64,000 bases of DNA from the NCBI RefSeq assembly GCF_003086775.1, contig NZ_CP026001.1, positions 1,204,407-1,268,406 of the forward strand. Reading direction: 5' to 3'. Positions 1-8,758 of this stretch are shown here, piece after piece. The translations under genes and the position numbers were made by a program. The stretch comes from Stenotrophomonas sp. ZAC14D1_NAIMI4_1. GTDB taxonomy: Bacteria; Pseudomonadota; Gammaproteobacteria; Xanthomonadales; Xanthomonadaceae. The notes beneath the pieces were generated by a model, which was not told the origin of the DNA, made no database searches, and saw nothing but the letters and a program-made list of their open reading frames with translations. Positions within the stretch are counted from its first letter, which is position 1; the number at the start of each line of letters is the position of its first letter.

Positions 1-111
1 CTGCATGGCCGCGTCGTCCAGGCCCTCGGCATCCAGCACCACGGCCAGCGGATTACCGGCGCCGGCGCGCGGCGAGAACACATCGAGCTGCAGGAAACGG
101 CGGGTGGTCAT
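1..111 (-). CDS. PhzF-family protein, N-terminal fragment (runs off window start)
   Basis: Only the first 37 codons are in the window; the rest lies to the left. The translation begins MTTRRFLQLDVF and continues into a GNPLAVVLDAEGL segment, which matches the N-terminus of the complete PhzF-like protein encoded just upstream (MAAFRYLQLDVF, GNPLGVVLDADGL). It is therefore a tandem paralogue. PhzF-family proteins are diaminopimelate-epimerase-fold isomerases; most members outside phenazine clusters have unknown substrates. No phenazine genes are visible, so a phenazine role is not implied. The start ATG at 109-111 is fixed by alignment with the paralogue. Confidence 0.85.
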   Translation of the reverse strand, partial: MTTRRFLQLDVFSPRAGAGNPLAVVLDAEGLDDAAMQ

Positions 112-141
112 AGGGGGTAGAACTCCAGGAAATGCGGAAAT

Positions 142-212
142 GGTAGCGCGGGGCCATGCCCCGCGAGCGCGCAGCGCGGCGGGGTGACGCCGCCGGGCGT
201 GGCCCGGCGCTA
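142..212. repeat. Pair of inverted SMAG/REP palindromes
   Basis: Two GC-rich imperfect palindromes in opposite orientation (about 144-166 and 189-212), each with a GTAG-type end. They fill the gap between the two tandem phzF-like genes. The TAG of the right-hand GTAG head is also the stop codon of the upstream phzF-like gene. Confidence 0.75.
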
Positions 213-1085
213 CCAGTGGATGCTGCCGTCGATCACCGGCTGTACCTGGCCGCCGATCCACACCGTGCCTTCGGCATCGACGCGGACATGGACGCGGCCG
301 TCGCGGCCGACTTCGCGGCCCTGGCTGGCCACGTACGCGCCACCGCCGCCGGACAGGGCACCTCGCGCACGCAGCCAGGCGCCGATCAGCGCGTTGGCGC
401 TGCCGGTCACCGGGTCCTCGGGCACGTTCACCGCATCACCGGGGCAGAACGCGCGCACCACGCGGCTGTGCCCAGCGCCGGCTTCATCGGCGAACACCGC
501 CACCCCGGTCGCGCCGGTGGCATTGGTCCAGTCGCGCAGGGCGGCCATGTCCGGGGCCAGGCTGCGCACGGCGGCGGCATCGCGCAGCGGCAGCAGCCAC
601 CAGCGCGGGCCGTTGTCCCACAGTTCGGGCGCGTGGCCGCTGGCGGCCAGGGCCTGCAGCGGTTCCGGCACCTGCCCGGGCGCGGTCGGCAGGTGGCGTG
701 CCGGCGGGCTGGCCAGTTCGATGCTGGGCGCGTCCGCCGGGCCACTCACCCGCACCGGCAGCAGGCCGGCAGCGCACTGCTGGACCAGGGCGCCGCCGTC
801 GCGCGGCGTGGCCAGGCCGCAGGTCACCGCCGCCCAGGCCGCGCCGACGCTGGGGTGGCCGGCAAACGGCAGCTCGCTGCCGGGGGTGAAGATGCGGATG
901 TGGTAGTCGGCGCCGGGGGCGCTGGGGCGCAGGAAGAACACCGTCTCGGACAGGTTCAGCCAGGCCGCCAGCGCCTGCATGCGCCCGGCGGACAGCCCGT
1001 CGGCGTCCAGCACCACGCCCAGCGGGTTGCCGCTGCCGGGCTGGTGGGCGAAGACATCAAGCTGCAGGTAGCGGAAGGCGGCCAT
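210..1085 (-). CDS. PhzF-family isomerase-like protein
   Basis: A 291-residue protein of the PhzF/diaminopimelate-epimerase fold, of normal length for the family. Visible hallmarks are the N-terminal LQLDVF strand, NLSETVFFL with the conserved catalytic-type Glu47, the GHPSVGAAWA phosphate-loop-like motif near 77-86, and a second-half EDPVTGSANA motif. The open frame extends 22 codons upstream, but the MAAF start aligns exactly with the paralogue at the window edge, so it was chosen. Substrate unknown: family members act as isomerases, but no phenazine or other pathway partner is adjacent. It is divergent from the lysine gene at 1161. The stop codon is formed by the GTAG head of a REP element. 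Confidence 0.88.
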   Translation of the reverse strand: MAAFRYLQLDVFAHQPGSGNPLGVVLDADGLSAGRMQALAAWLNLSETVFFLRPSAPGADYHIRIFTPGSELPFAGHPSVGAAWAAVTCGLATPRDGGALVQQCAAGLLPVRVSGPADAPSIELASPPARHLPTAPGQVPEPLQALAASGHAPELWDNGPRWWLLPLRDAAAVRSLAPDMAALRDWTNATGATGVAVFADEAGAGHSRVVRAFCPGDAVNVPEDPVTGSANALIGAWLRARGALSGGGGAYVASQGREVGRDGRVHVRVDAEGTVWIGGQVQPVIDGSIHW

Positions 1086-1160
1086 CGGCGGGTCCATTGG
1101 GCTTAGAATCGAAGGTTCCGCCCCCTCGGGCGGCTCCCCCACATTACACATAGCCTATCC

Positions 1161-3755
1161 ATGTCAGCTTCCCCCCTTGTCGATCGTTGGATCGTACTGA
1201 AGTTCGGCGGCACCTCGGTGTCGCGTCGCCACCGCTGGGACACGATCGGGAAGCTGGCGAAAAAACGTGCGGAAGAGACCGGCTCGCGCGTGCTGGTGGT
1301 GGTCTCGGCGCTGTCCGGGGTCACCAACGAACTGACCGCGATTGCCGATGGCGCGCCGGACAGCCGCGATCGCGTGGCCGCCCTGGTCGAACGCCATGAG
1401 GGCTTCCTGGCCGAGCTCGGCCTGGGCCGCGAGGTGCTGGGCGAACGCCTGGCCGCCCTGCAGGGGCTGCTGGATGACCCGCGCGCGGCCACCCGCCCGC
1501 TGGAATGGCAGGCTGAAGTGCTGGGCCAGGGCGAACTGCTGTCCTCGACCCTGGGCGCGGCCTACCTGCACGCCTCGGGCCTGGACATGGGTTGGATGGA
1601 CGCCCGCCAGTGGCTGGACGCGATGCCGCCGCAGCCGAACCAGAGCGACTGGTCGCAGCGCCTGTCGGTGAACTGCCAGTGGCGCGCCGACGCGGAGTGG
1701 ATGCAGCGCTTCCGCGCGCAGCCGACCCGTCTGCTGATCACCCAGGGCTTCATTTCCCGCCACGCCGACGGCGGCACCGCCATCCTCGGCCGCGGCGGTT
1801 CTGATACCTCGGCGGCGTACTTCGGTGCGCTGCTGGGCGCCAGCCGCGTGGAAATCTGGACCGACGTGCCGGGCATGTTCAGCGCCAACCCCAAGGATGT
1901 GCCGGACGCGCGCCTGCTGACCCGCCTGGACTATTACGAAGCGCAGGAAATCGCCACCACCGGCGCCAAGGTGCTGCACCCGCGCTCGATCAAGCCGTGC
2001 CGCGATGCCGGCGTGCCGATGGCCATCCTCGATACCGAGCGCCCGGAACTGCCGGGCACCAGCATCGATGGCAGCGCCGCACCGGTACCGGGCGTGAAGG
2101 CGATCAGCCGCCGCAACGGCATCGTGCTGGTGTCGATGGAAGGCATCGGCATGTGGCAGCAGGTCGGCTTCCTGGCCGATGTGTTCGGCCTGTTCAAGAA
2201 GCATGGCCTGTCGGTGGACCTGATCGGTTCGGCCGAGACCAACGTCACCGTATCGCTGGACCCGTCCGAGAATCTGGTCAACACCGATGTGCTGGCCGCG
2301 CTGTCGGCCGACCTGTCGCAGATCTGCAAGGTGAAGGTGATCGTGCCGTGCGCGGCCATCACCCTGGTCGGCCGTGGCATGCGTTCGCTGCTGCACAAGC
2401 TGTCGGACGTGTGGGCCACCTTCGGCCGCGAGCGCGTGCACATGATCTCGCAGTCGTCCAACGACCTGAACCTGACCTTCGTCATCGATGAAGCCGATGC
2501 CGATGGCCTGCTGCCGATCCTGCATGCCGAGCTGATCGACAGCGGCGCGATGCCGGTGGAAGAGACCGAAGTGTTCGGCCCGCGCTGGCGCGAGATCGCC
2601 GGCACCGTGCGCCCGCGCGGCACGCCGTGGTGGCGCGGCCAGCGTGCGCACCTGCTGCAGCTGGCCGACGCCGGTACGCCGCGCTACGTCTACCACCTGC
2701 CGACCGTGCGTGCCCGCGCCCGCGCGCTGGCCGCGATCAAGCCGATCGACCAGCGCTACTACGCGATCAAGGCCAACAGCCACCCGGCCATCCTTGAGCT
2801 GCTGGAAGCCGAAGGCTTCGGCCTGGAATGCGTCTCGCACGGCGAGCTGAAGCACGTGTTCCAGCACCTGCCCGAGCTGTCGCCCAAGCGCGTGCTGTTC
2901 ACCCCCAGCTTCTGCCCGCGCGAAGAGTACGAAGCCGGTTTCGCGCTCGGTGTCACCGTCACCGTGGACAACCTGGAAGCGCTGCAGCGCTGGCCGGACC
3001 TGTTCCGCAACCGCGAAATCTGGCTGCGCGTCGACCTGGGCCGTGGCGAAGGCCACCACGCCAAGGTCCGCACCGGCGGCAAGGATTCCAAGTTCGGCCT
3101 GCCGATGGCGCGCGTGGATGAGTTCGTGCGCACCGCCACCGACCTGGGCACCCGCGTGGTCGGCCTGCACGCGCACCTGGGCAGCGGCGTGGAAACCGCG
3201 CAGCACTGGCGCCTGATGTGCGATGAGCTGGCCGGTTTCGCCCGCCGCATCGGCAGCGTGCAGACCATCGACATCGGTGGCGGCCTGCCGATTCCGTACA
3301 GCGACGAAGACGAGCCGTTCGACCTGGATGCCTGGGCCGAGGGCCTGGCCGAAGTGAAGGCGCTGCACCCGGCGTTCCGCCTTGCGATCGAGCCGGGCCG
3401 CTACCTGGTGGCCGAATCGGGCGTGCTGCTGACCCATGCCACCCAGGTGGTGGAAAAGGACGGCGTGCGCCGCGTCGGGCTGGATGCCGGCATGAACACC
3501 CTGATGCGCCCGGCGCTGTATGACGCCTGGCATGACATCGAGAACCTCAGCCGCCAGGGCGGCTATGCCGAGGCGGCGTTCGACGTGGTCGGCCCGATCT
3601 GCGAATCCAGCGATGTGTTCGGCAAGCGCCGCAAGCTGCCGGTGTCCACTGCGCCGGACGATGTGATGCTGATCGCCGACGCCGGTGCCTACGGCTATGT
3701 GATGTCCAACACCTACAACCAGCGGGCGATGCCGCGCGAAGACGTGATCGAGTGA
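1161..3755 (+). CDS. lysA: Bifunctional aspartate kinase / diaminopimelate decarboxylase
   Basis: An 864-residue fusion that joins the first and last enzymes of lysine synthesis. The N-terminal half is an aspartokinase: KFGGTSV at residues 14-20, a GRGGSDTSA loop near 212-220, then ACT-type regulatory segments (about 315-450) that probably sense end product. The C-terminal half (from about 490) is a PLP-dependent diaminopimelate decarboxylase: YYAIKAN with the Schiff-base Lys537, HAHLGSG, the phosphate-binding GGGLP motif, EPGRYLV and the CESSD cysteine motif. Both halves look intact. Such fusions are characteristic of Xanthomonadaceae. It precedes murL by 76 bp in the same direction; DAP metabolism and murein building are thus neighbours, though co-transcription is only inferred. 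Confidence 0.95.
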   Translation: MSASPLVDRWIVLKFGGTSVSRRHRWDTIGKLAKKRAEETGSRVLVVVSALSGVTNELTAIADGAPDSRDRVAALVERHEGFLAELGLGREVLGERLAALQGLLDDPRAATRPLEWQAEVLGQGELLSSTLGAAYLHASGLDMGWMDARQWLDAMPPQPNQSDWSQRLSVNCQWRADAEWMQRFRAQPTRLLITQGFISRHADGGTAILGRGGSDTSAAYFGALLGASRVEIWTDVPGMFSANPKDVPDARLLTRLDYYEAQEIATTGAKVLHPRSIKPCRDAGVPMAILDTERPELPGTSIDGSAAPVPGVKAISRRNGIVLVSMEGIGMWQQVGFLADVFGLFKKHGLSVDLIGSAETNVTVSLDPSENLVNTDVLAALSADLSQICKVKVIVPCAAITLVGRGMRSLLHKLSDVWATFGRERVHMISQSSNDLNLTFVIDEADADGLLPILHAELIDSGAMPVEETEVFGPRWREIAGTVRPRGTPWWRGQRAHLLQLADAGTPRYVYHLPTVRARARALAAIKPIDQRYYAIKANSHPAILELLEAEGFGLECVSHGELKHVFQHLPELSPKRVLFTPSFCPREEYEAGFALGVTVTVDNLEALQRWPDLFRNREIWLRVDLGRGEGHHAKVRTGGKDSKFGLPMARVDEFVRTATDLGTRVVGLHAHLGSGVETAQHWRLMCDELAGFARRIGSVQTIDIGGGLPIPYSDEDEPFDLDAWAEGLAEVKALHPAFRLAIEPGRYLVAESGVLLTHATQVVEKDGVRRVGLDAGMNTLMRPALYDAWHDIENLSRQGGYAEAAFDVVGPICESSDVFGKRRKLPVSTAPDDVMLIADAGAYGYVMSNTYNQRAMPREDVIE

Positions 3756-3831
3756 TCACCACCCGCGCCCTGCACCCGCCCACCGACACGCCCCGCGCCC
3801 GCGCGCGGGTCCGTGCCTGACCGGAAACACC

Positions 3832-5184
3832 ATGACTGCTTTCGACAAACACCAGGTTTCCCGCTTCCGCTTCGTCCGCTGCGAATTCGCCGCGGATACC
3901 GGCGTGGCCAAGCTGGTCTACGCTTTCGATGACGGCCCGGAGATGGTGGAAACCATTACCGTGCCCGGCGCCCCGTTCGTACTGGACGACGCGCGTGCCG
4001 CCGCGGTGCAGCGCGCACTGCAGCTGCTGCACCTGATTGCCGGTGTCAGCTACTACAAGGCGGGCGTGCCGGAAACGGTCAGCATCGACAGCTATGCCAT
4101 CGATGCCGATACCGCAGCGCTGGTGGAGACGGTCTACCTCAACGGCCTGGGCGAGTTCGCCTACCGCAACGGCCTGAACCTGCGCGGGCGCTTCCGCCTG
4201 CCGGTACAGGGCGAAGCGGTGCAGGCGCCGGTGCTGGGCCTGCAGCCGCATGCGCTGGTGGCCATCGGCGGCGGCAAGGATTCGCTGGTGAGTATCGAAG
4301 CGCTGCGCCGTGCCGGCGTGGACGAGACGGTGACCTGGATCGGTGGTTCGCAGCTGATCCGCGCCTGCGCCGAGCGCACCGGCCTGCCGACCCTCAACCT
4401 GGGCCGCGCGCTGGCGCCGGAACTGTTCGAGCTCAACCGCCAGGGCGCCTGGAACGGCCATATCCCGGTCACCGCGGTGAACTCGGCGATCATGGTGCTG
4501 GCCGCGCTGCTGCAGGGCGTGGACCAGGTGGTGTTCTCCAACGAGCGTTCGGCCAGCTACGGCAGCCAGATTCCGGGCACCGGCGAAGTGAACCACCAGT
4601 GGTCCAAGGGCTGGGCATTCGAGCAGGCGTTCGGCAACCACGTGCAGAAGCAGGTGGCCGCCGATCTGCAGTACTACTCGCTGCTGCGCCCGATGTCCGA
4701 GCTGGCGGTGGCCCGCCAGTTCGCCAAGAGCGATTTCTACGACGCGCATTTCTCCAGCTGCAACCGCAATTTCCATATCCTGGGCGAGCGCCCGGTGAAC
4801 CGCTGGTGCGGTGTCTGCCCGAAGTGTCACTTCGTGTTCCTGGCGCTGGCCCCGTTCATGCCCAAGACCCGCCTGGTGCGCATCTTCGGCCGCAACCTGC
4901 TGGACGATGCCGCGCAGGCCGGTGGTTTCGACGCACTGCTGGAGTTCCAGGACCACAAGCCGTTCGAATGCGTGGGCGAAGGCCGCGAGTCGCGTGCAGC
5001 GATGGCGACCCTGGCGCAGCGCCCGGAATGGAAGGAAGACGCGCTGGTGAAGCGCTTCTGCAATGAGATCCAGCCGCAGCTGGATGCCGCCGAGCTGGAA
5101 CTGGCGCCGCTGCTGCAGCTGCAGGGCGAGCATCGCGTTCCGGCAGCGCTGTGGGAACGGGTACGTGAAGATTTCGAAGCTTGA
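3832..5184 (+). CDS. murL: UDP-MurNAc-L-Ala-L-Glu epimerase MurL
   Basis: A 450-residue cytosolic protein matching the Xanthomonas-type MurL, which epimerises the terminal L-Glu of UDP-MurNAc-L-Ala-L-Glu to D-Glu, replacing the usual MurI plus MurD route. Supporting features are an ATP-pyrophosphatase-like GGGKDSL stretch around residues 145-151, a cysteine-rich [12 protein letters not shown] motif near 324-335, and above all the overlap with a MurD-type ligase gene directly downstream, the arrangement known for murL-murD2 in Xanthomonas oryzae. There are no membrane segments or signal peptide. The ATG at 3832 follows a weak GGAA. Identification rests on recognition of the pair; epimerase activity is not proven by the sequence. 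Confidence 0.88.
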   Translation: MTAFDKHQVSRFRFVRCEFAADTGVAKLVYAFDDGPEMVETITVPGAPFVLDDARAAAVQRALQLLHLIAGVSYYKAGVPETVSIDSYAIDADTAALVETVYLNGLGEFAYRNGLNLRGRFRLPVQGEAVQAPVLGLQPHALVAIGGGKDSLVSIEALRRAGVDETVTWIGGSQLIRACAERTGLPTLNLGRALAPELFELNRQGAWNGHIPVTAVNSAIMVLAALLQGVDQVVFSNERSASYGSQIPGTGEVNHQWSKGWAFEQAFGNHVQKQVAADLQYYSLLRPMSELAVARQFAKSDFYDAHFSSCNRNFHILGERPVNRWCGVCPKCHFVFLALAPFMPKTRLVRIFGRNLLDDAAQAGGFDALLEFQDHKPFECVGEGRESRAAMATLAQRPEWKEDALVKRFCNEIQPQLDAAELELAPLLQLQGEHRVPAALWERVREDFEA

Positions 5185-6574
5185 AGGAAAGCGCGTTGCG
5201 CTGTGGGGCTGGGGGCGTGAGGGCCGTGCGGCATTTGCCGTGCTGCACGCGCGCCTGCCTGCGCTGGCCCTGAGCCTGTTCTGCCCGGCCGCCGAGGTAG
5301 AGGCGGCACGCGCGGAAACGCGGGGCGCACTGGACGTGCGCGGTGAACCTTCCGCTGAAGCGCTGGCCGCGTTCGAGGTGGTGATCAAGTCGCCCGGCAT
5401 CAGCCCGTACCAGCCGATCGCGCTGGCGGCGGCAGGGCAGGGCACCACCTTCATCGGTGGCACTGCGCTGTGGTTTGCCGAACACGCGGCTGACGACGGC
5501 ATCGTGCACGACACCGTGTGCGTGACCGGCACCAAGGGCAAGAGCACCACCACCGCGCTGGTCGCGCACCTGCTGCGCGCCGCCGGCCACCGCACCGGCC
5601 TGGTCGGCAACATCGGCCTGCCGTTGCTGGAAGTGCTGGACCCGCAGCCTGCGCCCGAGTACTGGGCGGTGGAACTGTCCAGCTACCAGACCGGCGAAGT
5701 GGCGCGCAGTGGCGCCCACCCGCAGGTGGCGGTGGTGCTGAACCTGTTCCCGGAACACCTGGACTGGCACGGCAGCGAACAGCGCTACATCGAAGACAAG
5801 CTGCGGCTGGTGACCGACGCCGCGCCGCGGATCGCCGTGCTCAACGCGGCCGATCCACACCTGGCCGCGCTGTCGTTGCCTGACAGCGAGGTGGTCTGGT
5901 TCAACCAGCCGCAGGGCTGGCACATGCGCGGTGACATCGTGCATCGCGGCGAACAGGCCGTGTTCGATACCCGCAACACGCCGCTGCCGGGCCGCCACAA
6001 CCGTGGCAACCTGTGCGCGGTGCTGGCCGCGCTGGAAGCGCTGGGCCTGGACGCGGTGGCGCTGGCACCGGCGGTGCAGGATTTCCGGCCCCTGCCGAAT
6101 CGCCTGCAGCGCCTCGGCGTGGCCGATGGCCTGACCTACGTGAACGATTCGATCAGCACCACGCCACATGCCAGCCTGGCCGCGCTGGAGTGCTTCGCCG
6201 GCCAGCGCATCGCGCTGCTGGTGGGCGGGCACGACCGTGGCCTGGACTGGACCGATTTCATGCAGCACATGGCGCACGACGTGCCGCCGGTGGAGATCGT
6301 GACCATGGGCAGCAACGGCCCGCGCATCCACGCGATGCTGCAGCCGCTGGCGGATGCCGGCCGTTTCGGCCTGCACGCGGCAGGCGATCTGCCCGAGGCG
6401 ATGGCGCTGGCACGCGCGGCGCTGGGTGCGCAGGGCGGGGTGGTGCTGTTGTCGCCGGGCGCGCCGAGCTTTGGTGCCTACCGCGATTACGTGGCCCGCG
6501 GCCGCCACTTCGCAGAACTGGCCGGGTTCGATCCGGACAGCATCAGCGCGATTCCAGGCTTGGGCATCGCCTGA
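5165..6574 (+). CDS. murD2: UDP-MurNAc-L-alanine--L-glutamate ligase MurD2
   Basis: A 469-residue Mur ligase. It has an N-terminal Rossmann-like GWGREGRAA segment, the ATP-binding GTKGKSTTT loop at 122-130, an ELSSYQ motif, the HLDWHG motif, the NRLQR-type segment near 314 and a DSISTTP motif typical of MurD. In Xanthomonas the MurD2 variant adds L-Glu, whose stereochemistry is then inverted by MurL. The GTG at 5165 is preferred because it follows GGAACGG and gives the expected MurD N-terminus; the longer open frame inside murL has no family similarity. The resulting 20-bp overlap with murL implies translational coupling. L- versus D-Glu specificity is inferred from context. Confidence 0.88.
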   Translation: MKISKLEGKRVALWGWGREGRAAFAVLHARLPALALSLFCPAAEVEAARAETRGALDVRGEPSAEALAAFEVVIKSPGISPYQPIALAAAGQGTTFIGGTALWFAEHAADDGIVHDTVCVTGTKGKSTTTALVAHLLRAAGHRTGLVGNIGLPLLEVLDPQPAPEYWAVELSSYQTGEVARSGAHPQVAVVLNLFPEHLDWHGSEQRYIEDKLRLVTDAAPRIAVLNAADPHLAALSLPDSEVVWFNQPQGWHMRGDIVHRGEQAVFDTRNTPLPGRHNRGNLCAVLAALEALGLDAVALAPAVQDFRPLPNRLQRLGVADGLTYVNDSISTTPHASLAALECFAGQRIALLVGGHDRGLDWTDFMQHMAHDVPPVEIVTMGSNGPRIHAMLQPLADAGRFGLHAAGDLPEAMALARAALGAQGGVVLLSPGAPSFGAYRDYVARGRHFAELAGFDPDSISAIPGLGIA

Positions 6575-6586
6575 TCCACCGGCCCG

Positions 6587-6626
6587 GGGTCGGATCCCTT
6601 TCCGCAGGAAAGGGCTCTGACCCCAG
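6587..6626. repeat. GGGGTC palindromic repeat (family distinct from SMAG)
   Basis: An imperfect palindrome beginning GGGGTCGGATCCCTTTCC and ending in the near-complement GGAAAGGGCTCTGACCCC. A diverged copy with the same outer arms occurs at 52955-52995. It sits 12 bp after murD2 and could form a strong hairpin, but has no trailing T-tract. Confidence 0.7.
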
Positions 6627-6684
6627 CGAGTTGCAGGGGGCGAGTTACCATCGGCGCATTCCCGGACGGATTCGAGAAGCCTGC

Positions 6685-7218
6685 ATGTGCACCTTCATCA
6701 CCCTGTTCCTGCCCACCTCGTTTGCGCACGTTGAAGCCGCCGCGATCATGAAGCGCAGCGGCCGGAGCTTGTTCGCCCAGGCATCGCCCAGCCTGCAGGC
6801 GGCGGTCGGGCCCGGCTGGCAGCCGTGGCTGAGCGCCGCGCACTGCGATTGCGGCACGGCCCTGGCGTCGGCACGCACGGAGCCGGAATGGAAGGGCGAT
6901 GCCGAGCGCTGGCGGAAGAAGGGCTGGAGCGAGGCGAAGATCGCCCGCGCCCTGGCCGAGCAGTTGGCGCATTTCGAGCAGGAGCGGCAGGCACGCCAGA
7001 GCAAAGGCCTGGGTGATGCCGGCCAGTGGCTGCAGCGCATCGACGCGCTGCTGCAGGCCGGTGCGGCGCGCATCGGCCTGCTGGTGCGTGACTACGACGG
7101 TGCGGTGAGTGCCCAGCAGCCGAACCCGCCGGAACATCATTGGTCGCGGGATCAGCTGGCCGCTGCGGATCTGCTGGCGCTCGCGCCGGGCACGTTGCAT
7201 TGGATCGAGCACGGCTGA
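6685..7218 (+). CDS. Conserved hypothetical protein
   Basis: A 177-residue soluble protein starting MCTFITLFLP. The open frame runs far upstream inside murD2, but the ATG at 6685 lies just beyond the palindromic repeat and is the first sensible start. The protein has a HCDCGTAL cysteine/histidine stretch near residues 53-60 and a long, charged, helix-rich centre (about 65-115) with predicted coiled-coil character (RRSP-poor, rich in Glu, Arg, Gln, Ala). No signal peptide or membrane segment is apparent. No family was recognised and no function is proposed; high codon bias like its neighbours supports it being real. Confidence 0.7.
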   Translation: MCTFITLFLPTSFAHVEAAAIMKRSGRSLFAQASPSLQAAVGPGWQPWLSAAHCDCGTALASARTEPEWKGDAERWRKKGWSEAKIARALAEQLAHFEQERQARQSKGLGDAGQWLQRIDALLQAGAARIGLLVRDYDGAVSAQQPNPPEHHWSRDQLAAADLLALAPGTLHWIEHG

Positions 7219-7221
7219 GAG

Positions 7222-7247
7222 CGCCATCCACGCATGGCGTGGATCTA
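7222..7247. repeat. SMAG/REP palindrome
   Basis: Imperfect palindrome ATCCACGCATGGCGTGGAT followed by a CTAC end (GTAG on the minus strand), lying between two convergent genes. The same unit appears in the other orientation at about 13848-13868. Confidence 0.7.
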
Positions 7248-7835
7248 CTCCTGATCGATGAACGCGTAATCGCGATCAATCAACTGCTGCAGGTAGGCAT
7301 CGAAGCTGGGCGCGATGACTGCATAGCTGTCCGGATCATGCAGGTAGCGCACCACCTGGCCGACGGTGCCGCCGGGCGCGGGGTCGAAATCCAGGTACAG
7401 CATCGAGGTGCCGCCGTTGTTCATGCAGTGCGAGAAACACAGGCGACGGTTCATCGGCAGGTCGCCATCGATGCCATCGCCCAGGATCTCCGGCTCGTCA
7501 TCCAGCCACTCCTCGTAGATGGAGCGGATGCTGTCGTCCCACTGCTGCTGGTCTTCGAAAATCTGCGCGACCGAGCGCAGGTAGTACGGGTAGCCGCCGT
7601 CCTCGACGTCCGAACCCAGCACGTAGACCACCACTTCGCCACCGGGATACTCGCGGAAGTGCGTGCCATCCACCCGCGACAGCAGGACCAGCAGGCTGTC
7701 GGGCACCTGCGGCCACTGCGTGCGCAGGCGCTGCAGGTCTTCGGCGCTGGCGCCCTGGACATGTGCCCACTGCGCAGCGTCCTCGGCAGGCAGGCGCGGG
7801 ACAAGGCCGGAGAGAAAGCGATCAACAAGGTTCAT
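7245..7835 (-). CDS. SMI1/KNR4-family protein
   Basis: A 196-residue soluble protein. The middle has the pattern expected of SMI1/KNR4 (SUKH) domains: LRTQWPQVPDSLLVLLSRVDGTHF, where an amphipathic helix precedes a LPxxxxxLLxxxDG motif, then a short beta-rich portion (VVVYVLGSDVEDGGYPYYL) and a C-terminal DSFxxYLQQLI-type helix. SUKH proteins are often immunity proteins to nuclease toxins in polymorphic toxin systems, but stand-alone copies with unknown roles are common, and no toxin gene is adjacent here. The start ATG at 7833-7835 is 13 bp from a long inverted-repeat element that forms its 5' leader. Confidence 0.75.
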   Translation of the reverse strand: MNLVDRFLSGLVPRLPAEDAAQWAHVQGASAEDLQRLRTQWPQVPDSLLVLLSRVDGTHFREYPGGEVVVYVLGSDVEDGGYPYYLRSVAQIFEDQQQWDDSIRSIYEEWLDDEPEILGDGIDGDLPMNRRLCFSHCMNNGGTSMLYLDFDPAPGGTVGQVVRYLHDPDSYAVIAPSFDAYLQQLIDRDYAFIDQE

Positions 7836-7848
7836 GTAAAAGAGGGGC

Positions 7849-7939
7849 GGAGGGGATCAGGTCGTATCCAACCACACCTGCGTCACGTCGCCAATGCAGA
7901 ATGCGACGCGGGAGGGTGTTCTGCGACGTGATCCCCTCC
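7849..7939. repeat. Long hairpin element between divergent genes
   Basis: Outer arms GGAGGGGATCAGGTCG (7849-7864) and CGACGTGATCCCCTCC (7924-7939) pair over 16 positions with a single mismatch. Inside them, further short inverted repeats (ACACC/GGTGT, GCGTC/GACGC, GTCGC/GCGAC, GCAGAA/TTCTGC) allow alternative stems. It fills nearly the whole 129-bp gap between the SMI1-like gene and the dienelactone hydrolase gene. It lacks the GTAG head of SMAG repeats and no second copy was seen here. A MITE-like element or a structured leader are both possible. Confidence 0.6.
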
Positions 7940-7964
7940 ATTCCCTTTTCAGTGGAACAGTCAC

Positions 7965-8750
7965 ATGAACCGATGGCGTTGTGGCGTGGCGATGGTGCTG
8001 GGGCTGGCGGCGATGCCGGCCTGGGCGGCGATGAAGATCCAGCCGGTGGAATGGAAGCACCAGGGCACGACCTTCAGTGGCGTGCTGGTCTATGACGACG
8101 GCGACAACGACAAGCGCCCGGGCCTGGTGATGGTGCCCAACTGGAAGGGCGTGAACGAATCGGCCATCGAGAAGGCCAAGCAGCTGGCCGGCGATGACTA
8201 CGTGGTGCTGGTGGCCGATGTGTACGGCAAGGGCGTGCGGCCGAAGACCGATGCCGAGGCCGGCCCGGTGGCGACCAAGCTGCGCAATGACCGGCCGTTG
8301 CTGCGGGCGCGCGCGCTGGAGGCGGTGAACGTGCTCAAGGCCCAGGCCGGCAAGGCACCGCTGGATGCCAGCCGGATCGGTGCGGTGGGCTTCTGCTTCG
8401 GCGGCACCACGGTGCTGGAACTGGCCCGTGCCGGTGCGCCGCTGGCGGGCGTGGTCAGCCTGCACGGCGGGCTGGGCTCGCCGCTGGCGGCACAGGCCGG
8501 TGGCAGCCATCCCTCGGTGCTGGTGCTCAACGGCGCCGATGACAAGAGCGTGACCGCCGAAGACATCGGCAGCTTCCAGAAGGAAATGGACGCGGCCAAG
8601 GTCGACTGGGAGTTCACCAACTACAGCGGCGCAGTGCACTGCTTCGCCGAGCGTGACGCCAACAATCCGCCCGGCTGCCAGTACAACGAACGGGCGGCCA
8701 AGCGCGCATGGAAGGCGCTGGATGAGTTCTTCGAGGAGCGGTTCCGGTAA
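7965..8750 (+). CDS. Exported dienelactone hydrolase-family protein
   Basis: A 261-residue alpha/beta hydrolase with a cleavable signal peptide (about 1-22, MNRWRCGVAMVLGLAAMPAWA). The dienelactone-hydrolase triad is visible: nucleophile Cys144 in GFCFGG, Asp192/193 in NGADDKSV and His225 in AVHCFAE. Classical enzymes of this family open dienelactones in chlorocatechol degradation; exported members like this one have broad or unknown esterase roles. No aromatic degradation genes are nearby, so the substrate is open. Length is normal. The start is supported by the signal peptide; its leader is the long hairpin element. Confidence 0.9.
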   Translation: MNRWRCGVAMVLGLAAMPAWAAMKIQPVEWKHQGTTFSGVLVYDDGDNDKRPGLVMVPNWKGVNESAIEKAKQLAGDDYVVLVADVYGKGVRPKTDAEAGPVATKLRNDRPLLRARALEAVNVLKAQAGKAPLDASRIGAVGFCFGGTTVLELARAGAPLAGVVSLHGGLGSPLAAQAGGSHPSVLVLNGADDKSVTAEDIGSFQKEMDAAKVDWEFTNYSGAVHCFAERDANNPPGCQYNERAAKRAWKALDEFFEERFR

Positions 8751-8758
8751 TCAAAGGC

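Noticed and set aside
1164..3533. 789-residue antisense frame inside the lysine fusion gene
   Set aside because: No motif, amino acid composition biased to Ala, Arg, Gln, His; the sense frame has complete enzyme motifs.
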